Source: Rhizobacter sp.
GTDB taxonomy: Bacteria > Pseudomonadota > Gammaproteobacteria > Burkholderiales > Burkholderiaceae_C
Reading direction: 5' to 3'
DNA: 64,000 nt
Assembly: GCA_025350965.1 (NCBI GenBank)
Contig: JANXWV010000104.1
Location: 1 to 64,000, forward strand
Shown piece after piece: positions 11,201 to 18,687 of the stretch. The translations under genes and the position numbers were made by a program. Under the pieces are notes generated by a model. The model had not been told where the DNA came from. It saw nothing but the letters and a program-made list of their open reading frames with translations, and made no database searches. Position 1 is the stretch's first letter. Each line of letters opens with the position of its first letter.

Positions 11201-14065
11201 CAGGATGGGGCCGATGCGCTGGCCGGCCGCCGATTGCGCGGCTTCGGCCGTCGTCCACTGCAGCAAGTGGCGCTGGCTCACGGCCATGCGGTAGACGGCC
11301 CGCGCCACCGCATCGGCAGCCAGAGCGGCATGCGCCAGCAACTGCGTCACGTGCCACAGCGTGCCGCAGGCGGCACGCGCCAGGTCGGTCAGGCCCTGGC
11401 GGTAGAAGTGACTCAGGGCAATGTCGTCACGGCCCGGTGCCAGGCCCGCCACGGCGCCGAGCAACGGGCCGGCACCGAAGGCGGCGACCACCAGCAGCAA
11501 GGCGCCGACCGGTGCTGCGCCCCAACCCGCCAGGCTCGCCGCGAGCAGCGCGAGCGACATGGGTGCAACGAGTGAGCGGCGCAGGTTGTCGAGCATCTTC
11601 CAGCGGTTGATGGCGCCGATGCCGTAGTGGCCTGCACGCACCAGCAAAGGCAGCAGCTGCCAGTCGCCGCGGGTCCAGCGGTGCAGGCGTGACGCGGCCA
11701 CGTCGGCATGCATGGGGGCGTCTTCGATGAGCACGATGTCGCTCACGCCGCCACAGCGGGCGATGGAGCCTTCGAGCAAATCGTGGCTCAACACCGCGCC
11801 GTCGGGCAGGCGCCCACCGAGCACGGTGTGGAGTGCCTGCACGTGCAACAGGCCTTTGCCGGTGAACGTGCCTTCGCCGAACAGGTCCTGGTAGATCTCG
11901 GACGTGGCGGCACTGTACGGGTCGATTCCACCCTGCCCGGCGAACAGCCAGTTGAAGGGGGTGGCCTCGCCCGACCGGGGCAGTGGCGTGGCCACGCGCG
12001 GTTGCAGGATGCCGTAGCCCGAGGTAACGCGGCGCCGCGCCACGTCCACGCGCGGCAGGTTCAGCGGGTGCGCCGCCACGCCGACCAGTTCACGCAGGCT
12101 CCCGGGGGGCAGCTGGGTGTCGCTGTCGAGCGTGACGATGTAGGGCAGGCCCGCCACCGGCTGCGACATGACGCCCAGGTCGATGAACGGCGATGCGGCG
12201 GGGGCCGCCGCATCGGCGGCGAGCCAGCGGATCAATTGCTCCAGCTTGCCCCGCTTGCGCTCCCAGCCGATCCAGCGCTGCTCGGTTTCGCTGAAACGGC
12301 GGCCCCGGTGCAGCAACAGAAAGCGCGCCGGCGCGCCTGGCGCGGCCGGGTGACGGGCGTTCAGCGCCTGCACCCCCGCCACGGCGGCGGCGAGCAGCGG
12401 CGGGTCGGCATCGGTGTACGGGGCGTCGGCATCGGGCAGGTCGGTGAGCAGCGCGAGCTGCGTGTTCGCTTCAAGGTTCGCCAGGTGATGGCGTTCGAGT
12501 TGCAGCGCGAGCGACTCGATGCCTTGCACCGTGCCCATCAACGCCGGCACGACGACCAGTACCCGGTGATCGGGTGGTATGCCGTCGCGCAGCGCGAGGC
12601 GCGGCAGGCGCCGCGGGCGCGTGGACTCGCTGATGAGCCGGTTGACGAAGGCGATCACCGCCTCCGACGCCGGCCCGAGCGCCAGCAAGGCGGTCAGCGC
12701 CACGTTCACGCCCCATGGCAAGGGCCAATGGCTGCCTCCGTTGTGAACGGTGAAGTGGAAGGCGAACCACAGCGTCAGCCCCACGCTTCCGAGCAGCAAG
12801 GTGGCCAGGTAGGCAGGCAGGGTGAAGCTGTGGCGCAGCGCGTGCCAGTCCCACCCGGGCAGCGCGCGCGGCCCGAGCGCTTGGGCGAGCTGCAGGCGCC
12901 CGGGCCCGCTCAGCCAGTACCGCGGCGACCGCGCTGCGGCACTGAGGTCGCCGCCCGCCGGTGCAGAGTTCATCTGCGCGAGCAGCGCCCGTGCGACCGA
13001 CAGTTCGCTCGCCTGGCAGCGCCGCGCCAAGCGCTCGATGGCGTGCAGCGTGGTGTCCTGCGTGTCGTCACGCTCTGCACAGAAAGCCGCCGAACCCTGC
13101 ATCGCGCGCATCAGCGCGCTGGTGCGCTCCACGAGCGCACGCCAGTCGGTGTCACCGAGCAGGCGCAGCGAGGTAATCGCGTTGCTGACACTCAGGTTGT
13201 TCGCCGCCTGCTCGGCCTGTTGTTGCGCCTGCGTGCCGGCGAGGTCGGGGACGGCTTGCGCCAGCCAGCGGCGCACACGCCCGCCGCTCGGCGCCATCGC
13301 ATCTGCCGTGGGGTGGTTCAGGCGTTGCGCCACCTGCAAGGCGAAGGCCCGTCCGGCGCCGCGCCGTTCGAGCGCATCGAACAGCGGCTGCGGGTCGGCC
13401 ACTGGCGAGTCGGCCAGGTTGTCGCACCACTGGTTGCCCAACTCGCGCGCGGCCTTCGATGCCGCAACGCGCTCGGCCAGGCGGCGCAGGTTTTCGATGA
13501 GCACGACGCGCAGCGTGGTCGGCAACGCCCACATCTCGCCGAGCGTGAGTTCGCGGGTTTGCTGGTAAGCGTCGAGAAAGGCGACGAGCAGCTCTTCGTC
13601 GAACGCACTGTCGGTGTGGGCCACGAAGGCCCAGGCCACGCTGTACACCCGCGGCAGCCCGGCGAGGTGAACACCGGTGAGCACTGGAAGATCGTCGAAA
13701 TACCGGCGCGGCAGGCCGTCGTGAATCTCCTTCAGCTGCGCCGCGACGATGTGAAAGTTGTCGAGAAGCCACTCGCCGGCGGGGCTGACGTGCTGGCCGG
13801 TGCGCTCCTGCTGGCCGATGTAGCGGTGGGCTTCGCGCAACACGGCAATGTTGTCGCGCAGGCGCGGAAAGAACTCCGTGGCGCGGGCGTGGTCGCCCAC
13901 CGCCGAGTGGCTTTCTCCGAGGCTGCGGCCGTGCTGTGCGAAACGTTGTGCACCGAAGAGTTCCGCCCGCACAGGCGCTTCGACCGACCCCCGCCGCGCT
14001 TCGAGCAGGGCAAGGGCCTGCGGTGCGGCGCCGGGGACGAGCCGCCCCAGCCGGACCGACGGCAT
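5210..14065 (-). CDS. ndvB: Cyclic beta-1,2-glucan synthase (NdvB/ChvB type)
   Basis: A 2951-residue inner-membrane enzyme that should start, extend and cyclise beta-1,2-glucan, a periplasmic osmoregulatory glucan. A membrane segment lies near residues 410-480. A GT84-type glycosyltransferase follows, with TLDSDTQ near residue 645 and RLHRWTRGDWQ further on. More membrane helices lie near 830-880 and 965-1000, and a glucoamylase-like domain near 1370-1510 (WSGSMFEYLMP). The C-terminal GH94 phosphorylase domain starts near 2160 and includes GDWNDGMNRVG near 2605, carrying the expected catalytic Asp. Length fits the family (about 2800-2900). The ATG overlaps the stop of the upstream 74-codon gene by one base. 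Cyclic glucan synthases are best known from alphaproteobacteria, so the exact product here is inferred. Confidence 0.92.
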   Translation of the reverse strand: MPSVRLGRLVPGAAPQALALLEARRGSVEAPVRAELFGAQRFAQHGRSLGESHSAVGDHARATEFFPRLRDNIAVLREAHRYIGQQERTGQHVSPAGEWLLDNFHIVAAQLKEIHDGLPRRYFDDLPVLTGVHLAGLPRVYSVAWAFVAHTDSAFDEELLVAFLDAYQQTRELTLGEMWALPTTLRVVLIENLRRLAERVAASKAARELGNQWCDNLADSPVADPQPLFDALERRGAGRAFALQVAQRLNHPTADAMAPSGGRVRRWLAQAVPDLAGTQAQQQAEQAANNLSVSNAITSLRLLGDTDWRALVERTSALMRAMQGSAAFCAERDDTQDTTLHAIERLARRCQASELSVARALLAQMNSAPAGGDLSAAARSPRYWLSGPGRLQLAQALGPRALPGWDWHALRHSFTLPAYLATLLLGSVGLTLWFAFHFTVHNGGSHWPLPWGVNVALTALLALGPASEAVIAFVNRLISESTRPRRLPRLALRDGIPPDHRVLVVVPALMGTVQGIESLALQLERHHLANLEANTQLALLTDLPDADAPYTDADPPLLAAAVAGVQALNARHPAAPGAPARFLLLHRGRRFSETEQRWIGWERKRGKLEQLIRWLAADAAAPAASPFIDLGVMSQPVAGLPYIVTLDSDTQLPPGSLRELVGVAAHPLNLPRVDVARRRVTSGYGILQPRVATPLPRSGEATPFNWLFAGQGGIDPYSAATSEIYQDLFGEGTFTGKGLLHVQALHTVLGGRLPDGAVLSHDLLEGSIARCGGVSDIVLIEDAPMHADVAASRLHRWTRGDWQLLPLLVRAGHYGIGAINRWKMLDNLRRSLVAPMSLALLAASLAGWGAAPVGALLLVVAAFGAGPLLGAVAGLAPGRDDIALSHFYRQGLTDLARAACGTLWHVTQLLAHAALAADAVARAVYRMAVSQRHLLQWTTAEAAQSAAGQRIGPILQQHWREPVAATALFSGLLVCGTPTPVLAGLLCLLWAVAPVFTGWASRPLGGPAQDRVPPADRDYLLDVARDTWRYFEHGVTAADHDLPPDNQQTHPYTMVAHRTSPTNIGLYLVATACAQRFGWIGTTELVERGERTLATLDGMVRHNGHFLNWYDTQTAQPLLPAYVSTVDSGNLCGCLIALAQACEMLASAPLQPAGQADMALAASRRRLAATAPALAALLPSDAARSALHDLLEVADPLARLRADPAGLEALLQRAASALPQWALDPSAQTAAALPSALPAALPTAAPGNARSTEAGQAPSAPMLAAQCVRDYIDTLRSLAHDVAACAAHSEAALVQRLRTLAGHCRRLADEAAFGFLYNRRRKLFHIGYRVAEAQLDTSYYDLLASESRLASLWAIAKGDVPVTHWAALGRPFFANGGSAGLRSWSGSMFEYLMPALLLDEPDASVLGSAARAAVQAQQAFAEAGRVPWGISESAYAASDHTLAYQYAPQGVPMLALRRAPADELVVAPYATALAALIDPAAAAANLRRLEALHARGASGFIEALDYTPERIATQAVFTPVYTFMAHHQGMTILALADVLLGAAPRRWAMAEPRLQAVASLLQERVPREVSMVLEAPPGSSSADRRQVGPGLWRQVVPGTSALQPTHLLSNGRYSVALRANGAGWSRFGNAFISRWRDDALRDAHGMFFYIRRRAPAAPALFSTLFRPAAAPAPAGPLFAAPVSITQHPAPDAGAHYEATFHIDRVCLDAQWSDLHTHCAVWVSPEDNLELRQIELRNLSGDDIELDLMSAFEVSMAEARADEAHPAFANLFVRAEWNAAERALYFERRPRLATEQGLHVVHFVAQADAQVLGVEVQADRARWLGRQRDASHPLAHYDTLPLAAPGADTAPASAATELVTGLDPMASLSLRVRLPAHGTVRFCIATAAAHTRGELEALVDKYRQPSIIERSSTMSATLAGIRLREMHTSAANLAAIQIISTPLALLMARPVPLAAPEGVALDRRVLWRFGISGDRPVVLVVASAPHATGLVRTLVQALKLWTWGGLPCDLVLLNVEPASYLMPLQRELVAIAERFKAESDASLPASRSCALHVLRAPELSASERSALEALARVQLNADGRPLAQHAIELAEWHDAALDERIEHAVATLAEPSHESDSVATQGDFSTDGARFRFDVSATTRPVRPWINVLANPEFGAQVSEAGAGYTWAGNSRMHQLTAWSNDAVTDPASELLLLQDLRTRKVWNTAPGAGAAATEYRVEHGQGITGIRHSPGDMEVQVTWCVDVARAVKQVRVTLSNRGSQVQRLRVIGIAEWMMGAGRTDRLSVATARVPLGGADASLRLPLLTATQRDGVAGFGGATAFAVLLQEGAGAGGANAASEWTCDRRELFDARGRLAVPDHFGERSGAGLDPCAALAVTLLLKPGGTASCTWLIGHAASAEAAVALAREAVAFAPAQRAAAVQAQWRELLGGVTVHTPDPLFDALVNRWLLYQTVACRLWGRAGFYQAGGAFGFRDQLQDAMALAVVAPAMLRNQLLLAASRQFPEGDVQHWWHAPTGAGVRTHFSDDLLWLGHAAVHYVDTTGDTAVLDETVPFLAGEPVPPGAEDAYYVAQAGDDSATLYEHCARAIDHSLAVGVHGLPLMGSGDWNDGMNRVGIEGRGESVWLAWFLCRLAADFAPIAQRRGDTDRASRWLTAASGWRDALNGAAWDGAWYARAFFDDGSALGSHHNAECRIDLIAQAWSVLSGAAPLSRQREAMASVEQLLVDREAGLVRLLDPPLANAVPSAGYIQAYPPGVRENGGQYSHGGVWALMAHAALGQRDAAWRMFEMLSPAHRSASEERGPAYEIEPYVMAGDVYTQPPYVGRGGWSWYTGSAAWLYRAAIESIVGLQVRGNRVRVNPQIPSHWPGLQVTLRRGGVQHEFRVCSALDAAGIEESHALGSVLLTAGEWATLQAARADADDPLVPRRYLVVLAPPGPATDRANVDAATPFSSE

Positions 14066-14289
14066 CAAACCACCAGCGACGTGCCTGCGAGCACCAACAG
14101 CGTCAGGCCGAGCGTAGTGACGAAGCGAGGAGCCAGGAATGCATCGACCGATTCAGCGACACGCTGCAGCCGGTACAACGGGCCGCGTGAACTCGCACAC
14201 CGCACCATGTGGTCGTGCAACAGCACCAGCTCTTGCCGGACCGACTGTGACAACTCGCGGGTCTTGGTGGAGAGGACGGCGGTGTTCAT
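14065..14289 (-). CDS. Small membrane-anchored protein coupled to ndvB
   Basis: A 74-residue protein, not recognised. The N-terminal half is charged and probably helical (TKTRELSQSVRQELVLLHDH); the C-terminal end is one hydrophobic segment (TTLGLTLLVLAGTSLVV). Its TGA shares one base with the ndvB ATG, so the two are very likely co-translated. The gene starts ATGAACACCGCC after a GGAGAGTCCCCC leader, a plausible ribosome binding site. Context suggests a helper or small regulator of glucan synthesis, or simply a stress membrane protein; neither is proven. Confidence 0.7.
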   Translation of the reverse strand: MNTAVLSTKTRELSQSVRQELVLLHDHMVRCASSRGPLYRLQRVAESVDAFLAPRFVTTLGLTLLVLAGTSLVV

Positions 14290-14461
14290 GGGGGACTCTC
14301 CGGAAAAGGGAAGCGCTGCCGCCAGCGCGGGCCGCGACGGCCAGCGTGGCGGTCGGCGAGCCTCAGCGGGCGCGGCAAGCGTGGGCGTACCCGCCGGCCG
14401 GCTGGTGCCTCGCGCCGCCCGAGGGCGGCGTTGGGCGGCACGCGCACGGGACTGCGTTGAA

Positions 14462-14863
14462 TCAGCGCGGCGTGTTGCTGGATCGGCCCAGCAAGGCCAC
14501 CAACGCCATCAACGCTGCACCTGCCGCGGCCGCGATCAGCATCGCCTTGACCGGCTCGTCCTTGATGTAGCCGACGGTCTTGTCCTGAACGCGAACAGCC
14601 TGGTCGCGCAACTGAGCCGAGCTGTCGCGCACGGCGTCGATGCCACGGCGCGCGAGTTGCTCGGCCTCCCCGGCAACGCGGCTGATTGTCGGCATGGCCT
14701 TTGCACGAACGCCCTCGACGCTGCTCGACAAGTTGTCGAGCGCATCGTTGGCCACACGTTGGGTCGAGCGGATCGCGCTCTCTGCGCCTTGTGCAGCCTG
14801 ATCACCAAGTTGGTTGGCGGCTTGGCTGATGTCGCGGGATGAAGTTGCGGTGGTGATGGTCAT
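14462..14863 (-). CDS. DUF883 family membrane-anchored protein (YqjD/ElaB-like)
   Basis: A 133-residue DUF883-type protein. A long amphipathic region (about residues 10-95) is rich in Ala, Gln and charged residues, followed by the family's C-terminal signature (KDEPVKAMLIAAAAGAALMA) with a single membrane helix. Enterobacterial relatives YqjD and ElaB are inner-membrane ribosome-binding proteins induced in stationary phase; the same role here is inferred. Start ATGACCATCACC follows an AGGACTGCC leader. It begins a series of small stress proteins. Confidence 0.85.
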   Translation of the reverse strand: MTITTATSSRDISQAANQLGDQAAQGAESAIRSTQRVANDALDNLSSSVEGVRAKAMPTISRVAGEAEQLARRGIDAVRDSSAQLRDQAVRVQDKTVGYIKDEPVKAMLIAAAAGAALMALVALLGRSSNTPR

Positions 14864-14929
14864 GGCAGTCCTCGTTGAAAAGTGAAGAGCTCGGAAGGGT
14901 TCGAAATTCGGCGCGCAGCGATCAATGCG

Positions 14930-15094
14930 TCAGTTGCGCTTGATCAAGCCGAACAGGAAACTCGCGATCGCCAGAACGACGAACACGAAGAACAGAATCT
15001 TTGCGATGCCGGCGGCGCTGGCGGCAATGCCACCAAAACCGAACACGGCAGCGATCAGCGCAATGACAAAAAAGACAACGGCGTAGTGCAGCAT
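14930..15094 (-). CDS. DUF1328 small membrane protein
   Basis: A 54-residue protein that is almost wholly hydrophobic. It starts [16 protein letters not shown] and ends FLFGLIKRN, with a Gly-rich turn ([15 protein letters not shown]) between two helices. This is the typical length and layout of the DUF1328 family (YtjA-like). The start has a strong Shine-Dalgarno (CAGGAGACCTCC before ATG). Family members are frequent in stress regulons, but no biochemical role is known. A GTCCTAC box pointing at it lies 133 bases upstream (15233-15227). Confidence 0.88.
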   Translation of the reverse strand: MLHYAVVFFVIALIAAVFGFGGIAASAAGIAKILFFVFVVLAIASFLFGLIKRN

Positions 15095-15203
15095 GGAGGT
15101 CTCCTGAAGTGATCCAAGTTCGCGGCACCGTTGCCGGCGCTGCGATGAATAGAGCTTAAGGAAGGGCCGTTGCCGCAGCCATGAGAGTGCGGCGGTTCGT
15201 GCT

Positions 15204-15233
15204 GTGGGCCAGTGTTTCGAGCCGCTGTAGGAC
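15204..15233 (-). promoter_or_regulatory. GTCCTAC box upstream of DUF1328 gene
   Basis: GTCCTAC on the minus strand (15233-15227) faces the DUF1328 gene. The pentamer at the 18-base position is CCCAC rather than CCGAT, so only the first box matches the motif. Confidence 0.35.
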
Positions 15234-15287
15234 GACGCTCACGGGCGCGATGGCGCGGCCTGCGCGGCCCGCGCGGACTTTGGCGAC

Positions 15288-16646
15288 CTACGTGGCTTCG
15301 ACCAGGGGCAAGGTGGCGCTCACGCGCGTGCCCTGCCCCGGCGCCGAACTCACCGACAGCTCCCCGCCAGCCGCCTCGACCCGGTAGCGCATGCCCACCA
15401 GCCCGTGCGCCGACACGTTCTGAGTGGCGGGTTCGAAGCCGATGCCGTCGTCGGCAACCGACACCTCGGCCATGCCGTCGCGCACCTGCAGCGAAACCAC
15501 CACCTTGTCCGCCTGCGCGTACTTCGAGATGTTGGTGAACGCCTCCTGGATCAGCCGGTACACGGTCAGCTCGGCCTCGGGGCGCAACGCGACGGGCTCC
15601 AGCACGCTCTCGACCTTCAGCTCCGACGCCTTGGCGAATTCGCGCAGCTGGATCTCGAGTGCGGCGACGAGGCCGAGGTTGCTCAGCGACGACGGGCGCA
15701 GGTCTTCGATGATGCGGCGCTTCAGCGCAATGCCGCTGTTGAGCGTTTCGTTCAGGTGGACCAGGCGCTCCGAGGCCTCGGGTGACAACACGCCGATGCG
15801 CGTCTTGATGCGTGCCGTGTCGAGCTTGGCCGTGGTGAGCAGTGCACCCAGCTCGTCATGCAGCTCGCGCGCCAGACGGCTGCGTTCGTCCTCCCGCGCG
15901 GTGACAAGGTGGCGTGACAGCTCGGTCAGCTCGGCGGTGCGGTGCTTGACCTCCCGATCAAGCTGGTCGCGCTCGGTCTGCAACTCGTTGCGCTGCTCGC
16001 GGCGCAACTGGTCCACGGCGTGCAGCTGGCGCAGGTAGAGGTAGAGCGCCAACAGGCTCAGAACGGTCATCAAGCCAATGCCGATGCGGCTCACGCTGAG
16101 CGCGTCGTACACCTCCTTGCGCGCGATCTCACCGGCCTGCGCCTCGTCGACGAGCATCAATTCGGCGGCCGCGCGGATCGACTCCATCTGCTCCTTGCCG
16201 ATGTCCGACAGCAGCATTTCGCGCCATGCCTCGTTGCGCCCCGAGTCGTACATGTCGAGCGTGGTCACCAGTTCCGAGAGTTTCACGGCAATCAGTTCTT
16301 CGAGCCGCGCCAGTGCTTTCGCATGGGCCGGCCTGTCAGCGTATTGGGCTTTCAGCTTGGCCATCGTTTCGGGCAGCGCCTCGATCGAGTTGCGGTAGGG
16401 CTCCAGGTAGTCCTTGCGGCCGGTGAGCAGGTAACCGCGCTGCGCAGTCTCGGCATCGACCATCAAACGCAGCACGCGCTGCACCCGCAACCGCGCGATG
16501 CTCAACTCCGACACCTCGTCCATCGAGTTGCGCGAGCTTCGGTACGAGGTCTCGCTGATGAGCAGCATGACCAACGCCACGAGCGCGGCGAGCGGAAACG
16601 CGAAGGGGCTGCGGCGAAGCCGGTCCACGTCGATCATGGGAACCAC
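15288..16646 (-). CDS. CHASE3-domain sensor histidine kinase (NarL/HisKA_3 type)
   Basis: A 452-residue membrane histidine kinase. An N-terminal helix (FPLAALVALVMLLISE) and a second one near residue 190 flank a CHASE3-type periplasmic domain (DAETAQRGYLLTGRKDYLEPY). A cytoplasmic coiled coil leads into a HisKA_3 dimerisation domain with the phospho-His in ARELHDELGALL, then an HATPase_c domain (VADDGIGFEP, GLVGMRYRVEA, PGQGTRVSATLP). It should phosphorylate the LuxR-type regulator encoded divergently 68 bases away. The start could also be the Met three codons in (MIDVDRLRRSP). It is a paralogue of the kinase at 24556-25896. Confidence 0.92.
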   Translation of the reverse strand: MVPMIDVDRLRRSPFAFPLAALVALVMLLISETSYRSSRNSMDEVSELSIARLRVQRVLRLMVDAETAQRGYLLTGRKDYLEPYRNSIEALPETMAKLKAQYADRPAHAKALARLEELIAVKLSELVTTLDMYDSGRNEAWREMLLSDIGKEQMESIRAAAELMLVDEAQAGEIARKEVYDALSVSRIGIGLMTVLSLLALYLYLRQLHAVDQLRREQRNELQTERDQLDREVKHRTAELTELSRHLVTAREDERSRLARELHDELGALLTTAKLDTARIKTRIGVLSPEASERLVHLNETLNSGIALKRRIIEDLRPSSLSNLGLVAALEIQLREFAKASELKVESVLEPVALRPEAELTVYRLIQEAFTNISKYAQADKVVVSLQVRDGMAEVSVADDGIGFEPATQNVSAHGLVGMRYRVEAAGGELSVSSAPGQGTRVSATLPLVEAT

Positions 16647-16714
16647 CTTGCGCGCCTGTCGCCACCAGAGCCACTAGACTCGTCGTTTTGACAGCCAGCA
16701 CGGGAGCCTTGAAC

Positions 16715-17347
16715 ATGATCCGAATCGTGATCGTCGATGACCACGCCATCGTGCGGGCAGGGCTGCGTCAGTACTTCTCCGAGCAGGTGGGCCTGCGTGT
16801 CACCGGCGAGGCCGCGAACGGGCGCGAAGCCCTCGAGCTGGTCCGCAAGGGCGATCTCGACGTGCTGCTGATGGACCTGTCGATGCCCGACCACAGCGGC
16901 GTCGACGCGCTCGCCGCCATCAAGGCGCGCGCGCCCGAGCTGCCGGTGCTGATCTTGTCGGGCTTCCCCGAGGCGCACTACGCGACCACGTTGCTCAAAC
17001 AAGGTGCCAGCGGCTACCTCAACAAGGAATGCGACCCGGAAGAAATCGTCAAGGCCATTCACACGGTGCACCGCGGGCGCAAGTACATCTCGACCGCCGT
17101 GGCCGAGCTGCTGGCTTCGGGGCTGGACGTGACCGCCGAGAAGGCGCCTCATGAGCAGCTTTCAGAGCGCGAGTTCCAGGTGTTCCTGCGTCTGGCCAAG
17201 GGCGAGACCATCGGCCACATGGCCGATGGCATGTCATTGAGCGTGAAGACGGTGAGCACGTACCGGACCCGGGTGATGGAGAAGATGAACCTGAATTCGA
17301 ACAGCGACCTGACCTACTACGCGCTCAAGAACGGGCTGATCCAGTAG
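16715..17347 (+). CDS. NarL/FixJ family response regulator with LuxR-type HTH
   Basis: A 210-residue two-component regulator. The receiver domain has the acidic pair (IVIVDDHAIVRAGL), the phospho-acceptor Asp in DVLLMDLSMPDHSG, and a Lys in GYLNKECDPEEI. The output domain near residues 145-205 is LuxR/NarL type (LSEREFQVFLRLAKGETI, LSVKTVSTYRTRVMEKM). The ATG is preceded by GGGAG; an upstream TTG would add nine unlikely residues. Divergent from the CHASE3 kinase and presumably its partner. Target genes are unknown; neighbouring stress genes are candidates. Confidence 0.92.
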   Translation: MIRIVIVDDHAIVRAGLRQYFSEQVGLRVTGEAANGREALELVRKGDLDVLLMDLSMPDHSGVDALAAIKARAPELPVLILSGFPEAHYATTLLKQGASGYLNKECDPEEIVKAIHTVHRGRKYISTAVAELLASGLDVTAEKAPHEQLSEREFQVFLRLAKGETIGHMADGMSLSVKTVSTYRTRVMEKMNLNSNSDLTYYALKNGLIQ

Positions 17348-17378
17348 GGCATGCCTGACGCGGCCGGGGCGTGCCGCG

Positions 17379-17795
17379 TCAACTCAGCGTGCCCGGGGCG
17401 GAATCGGAGGCATCGGGTTTGCCCGCCGCCAGTCGCTCGCAGTAGCGGATCAACGCGTCGATCTCGTTCGACTTGTCGAAGACCTTGTCGGCCCCGAGCT
17501 CGATGCATTTGCGTCGCATGTCAGGTGTGGCGTAGTTGCTCAGCACCACGAGCTTCAACTTCTTGTCGCTGCCGCGCAAGGCCTGCAGTACGCCGAGGCC
17601 CGAGCCCTTCTTGAGGAAGATGTCAACGATGCCCAGCTGGCAATCGTTGCCGGGTTGGCGCAGCCAGTCGACAGCCGTGGCTTCATCTTCAGCGAAGCCG
17701 ACCACGGTCACCGGAACCAGCTCTTCGAGCGTAGCCACCAGGTTCTCGCGGATCACGGCACTGTCTTCGACGATGTAGGTTCTGAGGTTGGCCAT
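17379..17795 (-). CDS. Receiver-only response regulator
   Basis: A 138-residue single-domain CheY-like protein: acidic pocket YIVEDSAVIREN, phospho-acceptor Asp in LGIVDIFLKKGSGLGVL, Thr/Ser position in VVLSNYATPDMRR, and conserved Lys in DKVFDKSNEID. There is no output domain; the last 20 residues are polar. Such proteins act through protein contacts or as phosphate relays. It converges on the LuxR-type regulator, 31 bases apart, which suggests it belongs to the same signalling module, perhaps as a phosphate sink. The start gives MANLRTYIVEDS; the longer reading adds 50 residues not typical of the family. Confidence 0.87.
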   Translation of the reverse strand: MANLRTYIVEDSAVIRENLVATLEELVPVTVVGFAEDEATAVDWLRQPGNDCQLGIVDIFLKKGSGLGVLQALRGSDKKLKLVVLSNYATPDMRRKCIELGADKVFDKSNEIDALIRYCERLAAGKPDASDSAPGTLS

Positions 17796-17903
17796 CAACT
17801 GATCGAGCGTGTCGCTTCGGGGGAAGTGCTGAGTACGCGCCATGCCGGCCAAGGATCGCTCGCCCCCAGCGTGCACGGTAGCAGCATCGAACGGGCACCG
17901 CTG

Positions 17904-17919
17904 TAGGAGTTGTCCTACC
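17904..17919. promoter_or_regulatory. Inverted GTAGGA/TCCTAC site between divergent genes
   Basis: GTAGGAGTTGTCCTAC reads as GTAGGA and its inverse TCCTAC around four bases. It places one half-site toward the receiver-only regulator (ATG about 110 bases away) and one toward the small gene at 18052 (about 133 bases away). The half-site facing right is a full GTCCTAC, but neither side has a clear CCGAT at 18 bases. Confidence 0.4.
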
Positions 17920-18051
17920 AGGCCGGCCAAGGCGCCGTGAATCACGCTGCGTAGGAAGCGAACTACGCCGCATCGCGCCGCCGTCTTGCGATGCGTTTTC
18001 GGCTGCCGCTACAAACTTCGAGCACCGCCACTCTTTCGCCCCGGAGCAGCC

Positions 18052-18195
18052 ATGTCCAACGCTCAGACCTTGATCATCGCCCTGTTGCTGCTGCCTGCCG
18101 TTGCAGCCGCCTGGGTCACCTGGCGCGCGGTGCGCGAGGTCGAAACGGAACTGTCCGAATTCGAGGGCTTTCAGGGCATGCACTTCGACAACTGA
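18052..18195 (+). CDS. Small single-helix membrane protein
   Basis: A 47-residue protein with one hydrophobic segment (LIIALLLLPAVAAAWVTW) followed by an acidic tail (EVETELSEFEGFQGMHFDN). GGAGCAGCC precedes the ATG. I do not recognise a family. The short length, clear Shine-Dalgarno and position inside the stress island make it plausible as a small stress membrane protein. Confidence 0.5.
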   Translation: MSNAQTLIIALLLLPAVAAAWVTWRAVREVETELSEFEGFQGMHFDN

Positions 18196-18306
18196 GGTCG
18201 ATGCGCGGTCTCGTCTCAAGACAAAGACCAAGACCCACCGCGCCGATTGGCAACCCGTGCCGACTGGGCGAACATCGGCGTCCAACTCACCTCCATCGGC
18301 AGCGCC

Positions 18307-18687
18307 ATGATCCACCCCCTTTTCCGTCTCCTCGCGACCCACCCCGAACTCGTCGGTGAGCACGCGTTGGCGTATGCGGCGCTGCTCGGAGACGATGTCG
18401 CCAAGACCTCCGCAGCGCTCAAACGCCGCGCCGTGTTGCTGGCGGTGACCGTGTTGCTGGGCTTTGTCGGCCTGTTGCTTGGCGGCATCGCGTTGATGTT
18501 GTGGGCCGTGACGCCACTGGCGGCCATCCACTCGCTGTGGGCGCTGGCCGCCACGCCGGCTGTGCCCGTGCTGCTGGCCCTGATGTGCTGGGCCGCAGCC
18601 CGGCCGTCGGCCGCGCCGCCGTTCGACAACCTGAAGCAGCAAATCGCCGCGGACATGCAGATGCTGCGCGACGTGGGTGCGGCGTGA
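18307..18687 (+). CDS. Phage-holin-like (YqjE-type) membrane protein
   Basis: A 126-residue protein with a polar N-terminal helix, two adjacent hydrophobic segments (AVLLAVTVLLGFVGLLLGGI; PAVPVLLALMCWAAA) and a short charged C-terminus. The layout matches the so-called phage holin / YqjE family that often accompanies DUF883 proteins; no phage link is implied. Its stop shares one base with the next ATG, so the two genes are coupled. A TTG further upstream could extend it by 20 residues; the ATG (MIHPLFRLL) is the better start. Confidence 0.65.
   Translation: MIHPLFRLLATHPELVGEHALAYAALLGDDVAKTSAALKRRAVLLAVTVLLGFVGLLLGGIALMLWAVTPLAAIHSLWALAATPAVPVLLALMCWAAARPSAAPPFDNLKQQIAADMQMLRDVGAA

Noticed and set aside
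4328-14842. Very long open frames on the plus strand opposite rmuC, ndvB and the DUF883 gene (for example 4328-7720, 8663-11575, 11708-14842)
   Set aside because: They are opposite-strand shadows of high-GC genes: rich in Arg, His, Gln and Ala with no recognisable domain, while the minus-strand frames carry clear enzyme motifs.
18307-18687. Reading the holin-like gene as evidence of a prophage
   Set aside because: No phage lysis, structural or integrase genes are nearby; the family is common in chromosomal stress clusters.
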